NCBI GenBank assembly: GCA_013139625.1
Contig: WTAK01000410.1
Coordinates: forward strand, 1-16,780
Origin: Candidatus Delongbacteria bacterium
GTDB lineage: Bacteria > UBA4055
Length of the DNA: 16,780 nt
Reading direction: 5' to 3'
This document shows, in pieces, positions 1-7,081 of this stretch. The notes beneath the pieces are model-generated. The model searched no databases. It saw only the letters and a list, made by a program, of their open reading frames with translations, and was not told the DNA's origin. Made by a program: the position numbers and the translations under genes. Every line of letters begins with the position of its first letter. Position 1 is the first letter of the stretch.

Positions 1-1491
1 TTGCATTTGAGTACAAGGATCAGTATATCAATAATATCTGATTTCTTGATTAAACTTATGAAACTTCCTCTTCGTTTTTTTGATGTAAAGATGACAGGTG
101 ATCTCTTGCAAAGAATAAACGATCATCACAGGATAGAATCATTTCTCACAAACTCTACTTTGAGTATACTGTTCTCTGCTGTAAATTTTGTTATTTTCAG
201 CATTGTAATGATTATTTATGATGTAAAAATATTTACAGTGTTTCTAATTGGTAGTATCCTATACATAGTTTGGATTAGAATATTCTTGAAGAAAAGAAAA
301 GAATTGGATGTTAAAAAGTTTAAAGTAATGTCTGATAACAATAGTAACTTGATCCAGATGATTAACGGAATGCAGGAAATAAAACTTAATACCTGTGAAA
401 AACAAAAAAGATGGGAATGGGAGAATATACAAGCAAAGTTGTTCAAATTGAATGTTAAAAGTCTTACTTTAGAGCAATATCAGAATTCAGGTGGAATGAT
501 CATTAATGAAGGAAAGAATATATTAATCTCATTTCTTTCAGTGTATGGTGTGATCAAAGGTGATATGACACTGGGGATGATGATATCAGTTCAATATATA
601 ATCGGGCAATTGAACAGCCCGATTTCACAGTTCATACACTTTATGCATTCTATGCAAGATGCTAAGATCAGCTTAGAAAGGCTTGGAGAGATACACAACA
701 AAGAAGATGAAGAGAATATTAATGCGAATAAGATTATAGATATTGGTGAAAATAAAACTTTACGAGTAAACAATCTATCATTCCAATATGACGGACCTGA
801 ATCAGAAGTTGTTCTCGATGATGTGAATTTAGTAATACCTGAAGGAAAGATAACTGCAATAGTTGGTTCAAGTGGCAGTGGTAAAACTACTTTAATAAAG
901 TTATTATTGGGATTTTACAAGCCTCAAAAAGGAAATATAATCGTAGGATATAATGACTTAAAGAGTATTAATAGTACCTCATGGAGAAAAAAATGTGGTG
1001 TTGTAATGCAGGAAGGTTATATTTTTTCTGATACTATTGCAAATAACATATCTATAAGTGACGAAAAACCTGATAAAAAAAAATTAAAACATGCGGTACA
1101 TGTTGCCAATATCGAAGAATTCATTGAAACCTTACCATTAGGTTATAATACTAAGATCGGTGCAGACGGTCATGGCTTAAGTCAGGGACAAAAGCAGAGA
1201 ATGCTTATAGCAAGATCAGTTTACAAAAATCCTGAGTTTATTTATTTTGATGAGGCGACTAATGCTTTAGATGCAAACAATGAAAAAGTAATAATGGAAA
1301 ATCTTGATCAATTCTTCAAGGGTAAGACTGTTGTAGTTGTAGCTCACAGATTAAGTACAGTAAAAAATGCTGATCAGATCGTAGTTCTTGAAAAAGGGAA
1401 GATAATTGAACAGGGAACTCATAAAGAACTAGCTGATTTGAAAGGAGCATATTTTAATCTTGTGAAAAACCAATTGGAATTAGGGAATTAA
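1..1491 (+). CDS. Peptidase-containing ABC exporter (bacteriocin/peptide type), 5'-truncated by window edge
   Basis: Inner-membrane ATP-driven exporter with fused membrane and ATPase domains. The 496 visible residues begin inside the transmembrane domain. The family-typical segment LPLRFFDVKMTGDLLQR is at 22-38, and hydrophobic helices follow at about 54-73, 77-95 and 170-200. The ATPase domain is complete: Walker A GSSGSGKTT at 289-297, Q-loop Q337, signature LSQGQ at 393-397, Walker B with DE at 417-418, D-loop ALD at 422-424 and H-loop H449. By family knowledge, this type of exporter (about 700-730 aa) carries an N-terminal C39 peptidase that cleaves a double-glycine leader. That part would lie upstream, so its presence is inferred. 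The frame is open at base 1, and the TTG there is just the window edge. The stop is one base before the next gene, which resembles an HlyD adaptor N-terminus; this supports a type I secretion unit. The cargo is not visible. Confidence 0.9.
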   Translation: MHLSTRISISIISDFLIKLMKLPLRFFDVKMTGDLLQRINDHHRIESFLTNSTLSILFSAVNFVIFSIVMIIYDVKIFTVFLIGSILYIVWIRIFLKKRKELDVKKFKVMSDNNSNLIQMINGMQEIKLNTCEKQKRWEWENIQAKLFKLNVKSLTLEQYQNSGGMIINEGKNILISFLSVYGVIKGDMTLGMMISVQYIIGQLNSPISQFIHFMHSMQDAKISLERLGEIHNKEDEENINANKIIDIGENKTLRVNNLSFQYDGPESEVVLDDVNLVIPEGKITAIVGSSGSGKTTLIKLLLGFYKPQKGNIIVGYNDLKSINSTSWRKKCGVVMQEGYIFSDTIANNISISDEKPDKKKLKHAVHVANIEEFIETLPLGYNTKIGADGHGLSQGQKQRMLIARSVYKNPEFIYFDEATNALDANNEKVIMENLDQFFKGKTVVVVAHRLSTVKNADQIVVLEKGKIIEQGTHKELADLKGAYFNLVKNQLELGN

Positions 1492-1492
1492 T

Positions 1493-1696
1493 ATGCCTGA
1501 TAAAAGTAAGATTAATAATATTATAGACAGAAGTGAAAAGACTCAGGAGATACTGACTTATTCTCCTCATTGGGTCGTAAGATTTGGTATAAGTTTTATT
1601 GCTGTGATGATAATGATTCTAATTTATTTAAGCAGATATATAGAATATTCGGATGGTAAAACTGTTTTTGATGTGATTTTTGAGAAGATATTTTAG
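1493..1696 (+). CDS. Truncated HlyD-type adaptor N-terminus (67 aa membrane protein)
   Basis: A 67-residue protein with a soluble N-terminus (about 1-25), one membrane helix (about 29-46, rich in I, M and L) and a short tail. The segment SEKTQEILTYSPHWVVRFGI resembles the start of Bacteroidetes-type HlyD adaptors that pair with peptidase-containing ABC exporters (S-E-x-x-Q-E-I-L followed by W-x-x-R-x-G-I). Full adaptors are about 400 aa or more with lipoyl and coiled-coil domains. Here the protein stops about 20 residues after the helix, and no lipoyl or coiled-coil coding was recognised in the following 450 bases. The start is supported by AGGGA at 1482-1486 and a one-base gap from the exporter stop, so it is in the same operon. 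It is either a deletion remnant or a genuine small exporter-associated protein; a remnant seems more likely. No function can be assigned from sequence. Confidence 0.6.
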   Translation: MPDKSKINNIIDRSEKTQEILTYSPHWVVRFGISFIAVMIMILIYLSRYIEYSDGKTVFDVIFEKIF

Positions 1697-1784
1697 ATTC
1701 AAAAACTATATAGCTAAATAAATTTTATAATACTTTCATTTTAAACCTAAATTGTTTATTTTATTCAAGGTTAATATTATATCT

Positions 1785-1809
1785 TTAATTTAATTTACAA
1801 TTAAATTAA
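1785..1809. repeat. All-A/T perfect palindrome
   Basis: Arms 1785-1795 and 1799-1809 are perfect 11-base inverted repeats around the spacer TAC, made only of A and T. No T-run follows on the + strand, so it does not look like a terminator. It could be a regulator site or chance in AT-rich DNA. Confidence 0.5.
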
Positions 1810-1866
1810 TAATAAGACAACCAATTGACTGATTCTGGGTCTAAAGACAGTGATAAGTGATGAGTT

Positions 1867-1892
1867 GTAGAGACGACGATTTATCGCGTCTC
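1867..1892 (+). repeat. GTAG-headed hairpin repeat, copy 1
   Basis: GTAG at 1867-1870 leads into a hairpin: GAGACG (1870-1875) pairs with CGTCTC (1887-1892). After a bulged A at 1876, CGA (1877-1879) pairs with TCG at 1884-1886, with a loop of about four bases. It is the first of several hairpins in the window that begin with GTAG or a close variant. Confidence 0.65.
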
Positions 1893-1974
1893 ATAACATA
1901 AAAAGCCATCTATCCCTGTAAAAGTGCAGTTCATCGTAAATAAATAGGCATATAGGTATAATTGATATATTATC

Positions 1975-2001
1975 GTAGGGAACGCAGGAATGCGTTCCCT
2001 A
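1975..2001 (+). repeat. GTAG-headed hairpin repeat, copy 2
   Basis: GTAG (1975-1978) runs into a perfect stem: TAGGGAACGCA (1976-1986) pairs with TGCGTTCCCTA (1991-2001) around the loop GGAA. The 11-base stem is strong for AT-rich surroundings. It lacks a following T-run on either strand that would mark it clearly as a terminator. Confidence 0.75.
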
Positions 2002-2007
2002 AACGAA

Positions 2008-2039
2008 AAAAAAAGATCCTGAAATAAATTCAGGATGAC
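2008..2039 (-). repeat. REP-like repeat (GTCATCCTGAA type)
   Basis: On the minus strand this reads GTCATCCTGAA, a short spacer, TTCAGGAT, then CTTTTTT. The stem is ATCCTGAA (2016-2023) with TTCAGGAT (2029-2036) and a five-base loop. The same pattern recurs at 13907. Such elements are dispersed in many FCB-type genomes and often surface as spurious peptides containing 'LNLFQDL'. Confidence 0.7.
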
Positions 2040-2048
2040 GACCACCCC

Positions 2049-2083
2049 GTCAGCTTGTAGCTGACACCCCTCCATGGGAGGGG
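2049..2083. repeat. Tandem pair of short hairpins
   Basis: Two adjacent perfect stems lie here. GTCAGCT (2049-2055) pairs with AGCTGAC (2059-2065), loop TGT. CCCCTCC (2067-2073) pairs with GGAGGGG (2077-2083), loop ATG. Only one base separates the two stems. Confidence 0.65.
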
Positions 2084-2099
2084 AATAAAAGACAGTGAA

Positions 2100-2120
2100 C
2101 AAGGTGGCTTCAGCCCCTTG
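2100..2120. repeat. Short hairpin upstream of the lipoprotein start
   Basis: CAAGG (2100-2104) and GGCT (2106-2109) pair with AGCC (2112-2115) and CCTTG (2116-2120), leaving T2105 bulged and a two-base gap at the tip that would have to open. It ends 17 bases before the AAGGAG ribosome-binding site (2138-2143), so it lies in the lipoprotein leader if transcription starts upstream. Confidence 0.45.
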
Positions 2121-2149
2121 TAGTGTAGAGAAATAAAAAGGAGTCAAAG

Positions 2150-3304
2150 ATGAAAAGAATAATAGCAATTTTAATCGTAGCGATAATCGTCCTTATTTCA
2201 TGTGGTAAGAAATCAGGGTTTGAAGAAACAACTGTAAATGGAGTAACTCAGTACAAAAATACTGATATCCCATCTGATCCAAATGCAAAACTTGATCTTA
2301 AGAAACTTTATACGATCTCAACAGAAGATCAATCAGATTCTACAGCTTTTTTTAAAAGACCTATTTCATTGTCTGTCGATAAAGATGAAAATCTGTATGT
2401 TCTCGATTTGTTATCAATGAGTGTGAAAAAATTTGATAAAACAGGTGGATTTGTTAAGAGTATAAGCAGGCAGGGAAGAGGCCCTGGAGAATTATTCTAT
2501 CCTTCTGTAATGTTTATTGATAATGACACTTTGAAGGTGATGAGTATTGCATCAAGAAAGATATCAAAATTCGATCTTGATGGAAACTTTTACAAAGATG
2601 TTATGATCGATCAAATGCAATTACAAAATACAAAAATGTCACCTAATGGGCAAAGAATGGTAACTTTCTTAACCAATCAGATAGATAAAGGAGAAGGACA
2701 ACAACCTGATCTTGAGTTCTCACTTGTATCTATGGACAGAGATAGTATGAAAGTGAATGCAACTCTGCACAGTACTATTATATCTCTTCAAGACCTTATG
2801 GCAGGTAAAATGGATTTTAATGATTTGATGATACCTTTCTCACCCGGAGATGACATCGTTTATGTGTCAGAAAATTCGGATGCTCAATATCGAATATTTG
2901 CTTATGATTATAACGGAGATAAGAAATCTGAGATCAGGAAAAGTTTTAAAAAGATCAGATATGGGAAAGTGGAAAAAGGTGAGTACAGAGAAGAATTAAA
3001 GAAAATGGCACAGGGAATAAAGAACATAAAGGTAAGTAATTTCAAAAAAGCTATCAGTAATATTCATACTGACAAATATGGAAGATTATTGATCGTGCCT
3101 AGTATTGATAGAAAGCTGGACGCAGAAGGTGTATACATTGACATCTTCAAAGACGGTAAATTCTTGAACAGAGTTGAGTATAATATAATGGATAAGATGA
3201 GTTTAGGTATTTTAAGCATGGCAAAATCATCAGAATATTTCATAGGTGATAAGCTGTATGTAATGAATATTGAAGAATTAACGATAGATGTTTATGATTA
3301 TTAA
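2150..3304 (+). CDS. 6-bladed beta-propeller lipoprotein
   Basis: A 384-residue exported lipoprotein. The N-terminus has lysine/arginine, a hydrophobic stretch and the lipobox LISC, so lipidation would be at C18. The mature part carries NHL/6-bladed-propeller repeats. The clearest is an 'DKDENLYVLD' strand followed by 'VKKFDKTGGF' and the hallmark GRGPGELFYP at 109-118; similar D-x-x-G strands occur further on. Length and layout fit the 6-bladed beta-propeller family common in Bacteroidetes and relatives, whose members are mostly uncharacterised surface or periplasmic proteins. AAGGAG at 2138-2143, six bases from ATG, supports the start. The gene lies 107 bases upstream of the efflux operon on the same strand, with a hairpin between. 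A role as an accessory of the pump is possible but only positional. Ligand and partner are unknown. Confidence 0.8.
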   Translation: MKRIIAILIVAIIVLISCGKKSGFEETTVNGVTQYKNTDIPSDPNAKLDLKKLYTISTEDQSDSTAFFKRPISLSVDKDENLYVLDLLSMSVKKFDKTGGFVKSISRQGRGPGELFYPSVMFIDNDTLKVMSIASRKISKFDLDGNFYKDVMIDQMQLQNTKMSPNGQRMVTFLTNQIDKGEGQQPDLEFSLVSMDRDSMKVNATLHSTIISLQDLMAGKMDFNDLMIPFSPGDDIVYVSENSDAQYRIFAYDYNGDKKSEIRKSFKKIRYGKVEKGEYREELKKMAQGIKNIKVSNFKKAISNIHTDKYGRLLIVPSIDRKLDAEGVYIDIFKDGKFLNRVEYNIMDKMSLGILSMAKSSEYFIGDKLYVMNIEELTIDVYDY

Positions 3305-3358
3305 AAAGCAGGTATGAGGTATTTAGGTATGAAGTATAAGGTGAAAGATTAAAATACC

Positions 3359-3385
3359 GTAGGGGACGCCTTCAAGTCGTCCCCA
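3359..3385 (+). repeat. GTAG-headed hairpin repeat, copy 3 (between lipoprotein and efflux operon)
   Basis: GTAG at 3359-3362 leads into GGGGACG (3362-3368), which pairs perfectly with CGTCCCC (3378-3384) across a nine-base loop. It matches copy 2 in its flanks (CGTAGGG at the start, CCC then A-rich at the end), but the arms and loop differ. Upstream, AGGTATGA occurs twice (3310-3317 and 3325-3332) as a short direct repeat. The hairpin ends 14 bases before the ribosome-binding site of the channel gene. Confidence 0.7.
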
Positions 3386-3411
3386 TAACGCATTAAAGAA
3401 GGAGAGAAAAT

Positions 3412-4671
3412 ATGAGAATAATAATTTTACTTTTAGCATTCCAATTGGCAAGTGCAGTTACATTTGACTTAGGTCAATGTTTGGATTTTGCTGAGAAGAA
3501 TAACAAAAGTATAGAAATATCGAACTATCAGAAAGATATATCCGGTATGAATGTGAAGGATGCCAGGAACAGGTTCTTTGATGCAAGTGCTAACGGTAGC
3601 TATAGATTATCCGGAGATGATGATGATAATCTGAGTACAAACTTATCATCATCAATAGGAGTAACAGGAACTTTAAGTCCATATCTGATACATAACTATA
3701 AGTACAATAAAGTTTCATCGGCAAATACTTCTTTAGATCATATCGACAATGTAAATAATCTGAGAAATTATGTTACTTCTGCATTTTTTAGTGTTTTGAT
3801 TGCAAAGGAAAATCTGAAACTTCAAATAGACAAACTTGAATACAGTCAGAAGAAATTTGAAGAAGCTGAACTTAGATTTTCTATGGGAAATATGTCTCAG
3901 TCTGATCTATTAAGTTTTGAAGTTACTCTTTCTGAAGATACTATAGATTTAAAGAATAAAGAATCTGACTTGAAGAAAAGAAAGCAGAGTTTATTATATT
4001 TGATGCACAATCAGATAAAGGATGAAGAATTCGAGATCGAATATAAAGAAGAGCTAGATACGAAGTTTGATTTCAATAAAAAAGAATTGATAGAAGAAGC
4101 TTTGAACAATAGACCGGATATTAAGAAGTATCAGAATTATCTAGGTCAACAGGGTTTATTACTTAAGATGCAGTATGATAATTATTTACCGTCGTTAACA
4201 GGTGGATTGAACTATGAATATGGTATTACGGATATATTAAGCTATGATGAGACATCACCTTATGGTAAACCTTTCGAAGGAGTGACTACTGACGGTGTTA
4301 AAGGTTCGCTTACTCTGTCACTAAACCTTAGCTATTCTAATCTAAATGGAATAGACAAGAATAAGGTCGAAGTAAAGAAAAGCAAATTATCACTTGAATC
4401 TAAGATACTTGAAGTAAAGAATGATATCACTTCAAAGCTATTAGATCTTCAAAATCAGAAGAATAATTTAGAGTTGGCTGATAAGCATATTCAACTGGCA
4501 GAGAAAAACTTAGAGCTGGCTGATAAGCTATTTGCAATAGGTGATAAGTCTGTCTCAGATTACTTGAAAGCAAGGAATGATTTTATCAGTGCAAAGAATA
4601 GAAAGATAAATTATCTGTATAGTTTTATCATTTCAAAATATGACCTTTATAATTCCGTAGGGAGAAGATAG
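3412..4671 (+). CDS. TolC-family outer-membrane efflux channel
   Basis: A 419-residue outer-membrane factor, the exit duct of a tripartite pump. A short signal peptide (residues 1-15) ends in ASA, a good signal peptidase I site. The mature protein starts with the TolC-type 'LGQCLDFAEKNNKSIEIS' helix. It then alternates long amphipathic coiled-coil helices (about 110-160, and again about 325-375 with repeated A-D-K-H/L-x-L-A-E-K patterns) with beta-strand segments that would form the barrel ('GSYRLSGDDDDN', 'LTGGLNYEYG', 'GSLTLSLNLSYS'). Two similar halves are typical of the family, and the length is normal. AAGGAG at 3399-3404 with seven-base spacing supports the ATG. Its stop overlaps the adaptor's GTG by one base (TAGTG), so it opens a tightly packed operon with adaptor and RND permeases downstream. 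Confidence 0.9.
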   Translation: MRIIILLLAFQLASAVTFDLGQCLDFAEKNNKSIEISNYQKDISGMNVKDARNRFFDASANGSYRLSGDDDDNLSTNLSSSIGVTGTLSPYLIHNYKYNKVSSANTSLDHIDNVNNLRNYVTSAFFSVLIAKENLKLQIDKLEYSQKKFEEAELRFSMGNMSQSDLLSFEVTLSEDTIDLKNKESDLKKRKQSLLYLMHNQIKDEEFEIEYKEELDTKFDFNKKELIEEALNNRPDIKKYQNYLGQQGLLLKMQYDNYLPSLTGGLNYEYGITDILSYDETSPYGKPFEGVTTDGVKGSLTLSLNLSYSNLNGIDKNKVEVKKSKLSLESKILEVKNDITSKLLDLQNQKNNLELADKHIQLAEKNLELADKLFAIGDKSVSDYLKARNDFISAKNRKINYLYSFIISKYDLYNSVGRR

Positions 4672-5891
4672 TGAAGAACAAAACCTATATAATTTTGACC
4701 GTTATTATCATAGCTGTAATAACATATTTAATAATGAAACCTAAGGCAGAAGATAAAGATGCTAAGATGAAGGAATTGAAAGATTCTGCAAAGGAAGTTA
4801 AGTCCTTTGTAAAGGTCAAGACAGTAAAATTATCTAAGCAGAATTTGGTAATGCATATAAATACCACCGGAACTGCAAAAGCTGAAAGATCAGTAGATAT
4901 ATACCCTCAGGTAAATGGGTTTGTGGAAAAGGTGTATGTTTCTGAGAATTCCCAGGTTTCAAAAGGGGATCTTCTGTTTACTTTAGATAATGAACAGTAT
5001 AAGCTGAATTTGGAAAGGGAGCAGGATAATCTACTTAAAGCTAAGATAGCTTATGGGATCAGAAAGAGTGAGATCAAAGACCAGAGTTCAAAAGAACATG
5101 ATGATAAATTCCAAGAAGAGCTGAATAAGCTTAAGGAACTAAAAAGATCAGGTAAGATATCTTCAAAAGAATATGAGGATCAGAAACTTGAACTTGAAGT
5201 TGACCTTATTTTTAATCAAGGTGGAAGTGTCGAAGTGTTAAAATCTTCTACAGGTTTAACTCAGGCTATGATAAGCTACAAAAAAGCCAAACTTGATTAT
5301 GAGTATGCCACTGTTAGAGCACCTTCTTCAGGATATGTTGCAGACCTTAATATCGTAAAAGGTCAACATTTTAACACAGGGAATAAATCAATGACTATCG
5401 TTGATTATAATATGATAGAAATGGAGATACCTGTTTTAGAAAGTGAAGTTGGTGACTTGGAGGATGATAGAAAGGTTGAAGTTAAATTTGAAGCACTGAA
5501 AGATGTTGTATTCAATGGTATTATTGAAACTATTTCACCGATAATTGACCAGAATACGGGTACTTGTAAAGTATTAGTAAATATTCCTAACGGAGATCTT
5601 AGGATAAAATCAGGGATGCGTGGAAATGTTAAAATTGAAAGTAAGATATATTTTGATAAGATCATCGTGCCTAATGAGGCAATTCTTACCAGAGATAACA
5701 GAAAGCTTGTGTTCATCGTTCAAGATAGTAAAGCTAAATGGATCTATGTAAAGACAGGGCTATCGAATTTCAATTATACAGAGATCATTCTTGATAAAAA
5801 AGATCCTAAGTTGAAATTGGGTGATGATGTTGTTATTACGAATAATTATACATTGGCTCATGACGCGGACGTTAAATTAATTGGTGATTAA
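4671..5891 (+). CDS. RND-pump periplasmic adaptor (membrane fusion protein, HlyD/AcrA type)
   Basis: A 406-residue adaptor linking an RND permease to the TolC channel. It has an N-terminal membrane anchor (about 6-22) without a lipobox. A beta-barrel strand precedes the first lipoyl half ('PQVNGFVEKVYVSENSQVSKGD', about 80-100). A charged coiled-coil hairpin follows (about 110-215), and the second lipoyl half 'ATVRAPSSGYVADLNIVKGQ' then leads to beta-barrel and membrane-proximal domains. Order and length match the family. The start is GTG, overlapping the channel's TAG, with AGGGAG at 4659-4664 six bases upstream; no better ATG lies near. The gene ends one base before the next start. As the only adaptor in the operon, it presumably serves both downstream permeases (inference). 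Confidence 0.92.
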   Translation: MKNKTYIILTVIIIAVITYLIMKPKAEDKDAKMKELKDSAKEVKSFVKVKTVKLSKQNLVMHINTTGTAKAERSVDIYPQVNGFVEKVYVSENSQVSKGDLLFTLDNEQYKLNLEREQDNLLKAKIAYGIRKSEIKDQSSKEHDDKFQEELNKLKELKRSGKISSKEYEDQKLELEVDLIFNQGGSVEVLKSSTGLTQAMISYKKAKLDYEYATVRAPSSGYVADLNIVKGQHFNTGNKSMTIVDYNMIEMEIPVLESEVGDLEDDRKVEVKFEALKDVVFNGIIETISPIIDQNTGTCKVLVNIPNGDLRIKSGMRGNVKIESKIYFDKIIVPNEAILTRDNRKLVFIVQDSKAKWIYVKTGLSNFNYTEIILDKKDPKLKLGDDVVITNNYTLAHDADVKLIGD

Positions 5892-5892
5892 A

Positions 5893-7062
5893 ATGGCATT
5901 TGAAAGCATAAAAAAAGATTACGAACTATATAAATCGAATTATTTCGCAGGAAATGAATTATACTGCCCGTTCTGTGGAAAATTTTACAGAATGGATTTC
6001 TATGGTAAATCAGGTGCCAAGAGTAATTACTGTCCTATTTGTGCCTCTTCAAAAGAAGAGCGAACACTTCTTTTATTTTTACAGTCGAGTACAGAGCTTT
6101 TAAAAGGTGAATTGAAAATTTTAGTAATCAGTGAAAAGAATGAAATTACTGAATATTTCAAGAATTTCCCAAATACGGATGTAAAAATATTTAATGTTAC
6201 AGGTGACTTTTCTATCAGAGATGAAGAACTGAGAGATAAATATCCTGATGATCATTTTGATGTGATCATTTGTAATTATATTTTAGAAAAATTACCATCT
6301 TATAAAATGGTGATAAAAGAGTTGAATAGGATCATTACTTTTGATGGTTTCATAATATTACAGGCAAACATTGATATAAATATAGACAAAACACTGGAGG
6401 CGCCACTTACTTCATATAAGGATAGACTCAAATTATATGGAATACTGGGTAATTATAGAAGATTTGGTACAGATTACGTTAAGGTTCTTAATGATAACGG
6501 TTTGGATGTTCTTGAATATGATTTCGAATTAGGATTGGAAGATATTCCTCATGAAACGGTGTATGATAAATATAAATTTTACTTGGGTTATAAAAATCCT
6601 CCACCTATTATACAAAATTATAATGATTTGGTGGATGAAGCTATTAACGAACATTTCAGATCAAGTAAGAAGAGTTTGTTTAAATCGATGACATATAAAT
6701 ATTTGTTCCTTGTACCTGAATTGTTGAAGAAGAGGATTGATACTTTTGGTAGTAAAATTAGTGAGAAAAAAGAAAACAAGAATAATATCGTATATATGAT
6801 TTATATCCTACTATTCGGACTAGTTCTTTACTGGGGTACTTGGATATTATTTAAAGGGACAGGCCATACCGAAAACTATTTTGTAGGGATATTACATTGG
6901 CTTGTGTTCTTACCATTGTATGTAGTTGGTGGATTTGGAGGCTTATCAATTTTGGGTGGATATGCATTTGGAAATGATGATGCTGGAGGAATAAAAAAAA
7001 TAATTGTGGGGGCATTTTTAATGGTTACACTAATGTTAACAACTTTGCTAGCCTTAGCTTAA
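5893..7062 (+). CDS. Zinc-ribbon, SAM-methyltransferase-like protein with C-terminal membrane helices
   Basis: A 389-residue protein inserted between adaptor and permease genes. A zinc ribbon comes first: CPFC at 25-28 and CPIC at 47-50, then 'SSKEERTLLLFL', like the CPxCGS-LERHRLL motif of a methyltransferase family. A Rossmann-like region spans about 74-165, with 'HFDVIICNYILEKLP' at 121-135 matching the D-V-I-I-C-N-H-x-L-E-H-I-P pattern, then 'DGFIILQANID' and later 'RRFGTDYVKVLNDNGLDV'. The usual glycine-rich SAM motif I is absent ('LKILVISEKNE'), and the family's LEH is LEK here, so catalysis is uncertain. The C-terminus adds about three membrane helices (297-320, 328-354, 368-389). ATG 5893 is one base after the adaptor stop, with GGTGA at 5883-5887; the in-frame TTG at 5881 is less likely. 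Its function in an efflux operon is unknown. Confidence 0.75.
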   Translation: MAFESIKKDYELYKSNYFAGNELYCPFCGKFYRMDFYGKSGAKSNYCPICASSKEERTLLLFLQSSTELLKGELKILVISEKNEITEYFKNFPNTDVKIFNVTGDFSIRDEELRDKYPDDHFDVIICNYILEKLPSYKMVIKELNRIITFDGFIILQANIDINIDKTLEAPLTSYKDRLKLYGILGNYRRFGTDYVKVLNDNGLDVLEYDFELGLEDIPHETVYDKYKFYLGYKNPPPIIQNYNDLVDEAINEHFRSSKKSLFKSMTYKYLFLVPELLKKRIDTFGSKISEKKENKNNIVYMIYILLFGLVLYWGTWILFKGTGHTENYFVGILHWLVFLPLYVVGGFGGLSILGGYAFGNDDAGGIKKIIVGAFLMVTLMLTTLLALA

Positions 7063-7081
7063 GTTTATAAAAGGAAAAATT

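Larger units (their letters stand above)
1697..2149. other. Intergenic repeat/hairpin island
   Basis: This 453-base gap separates the exporter genes from the lipoprotein. The first 150 bases are very AT-rich and include an all-A/T palindrome. From about 1860 onward it is packed with separate G+C-richer hairpins and REP-like repeats, listed individually. Neither a convincing intrinsic terminator for the exporter nor a clear promoter for the lipoprotein was found. A 95-codon frame on the minus strand is a translation of the repeats, not a gene. Confidence 0.8.

Noticed and set aside
1881..2168. 95-codon frame on the minus strand across the first repeat island
   Set aside because: It is a translation of REP-like repeats (contains LNLFQDL, a typical by-product), has no protein-like pattern and overlaps the lipoprotein start.
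5881..5892. Upstream TTG start for the methyltransferase-like gene
   Set aside because: It lies inside the adaptor gene and is a weaker start codon; ATG 5893 directly follows the adaptor stop and has GGTGA upstream.
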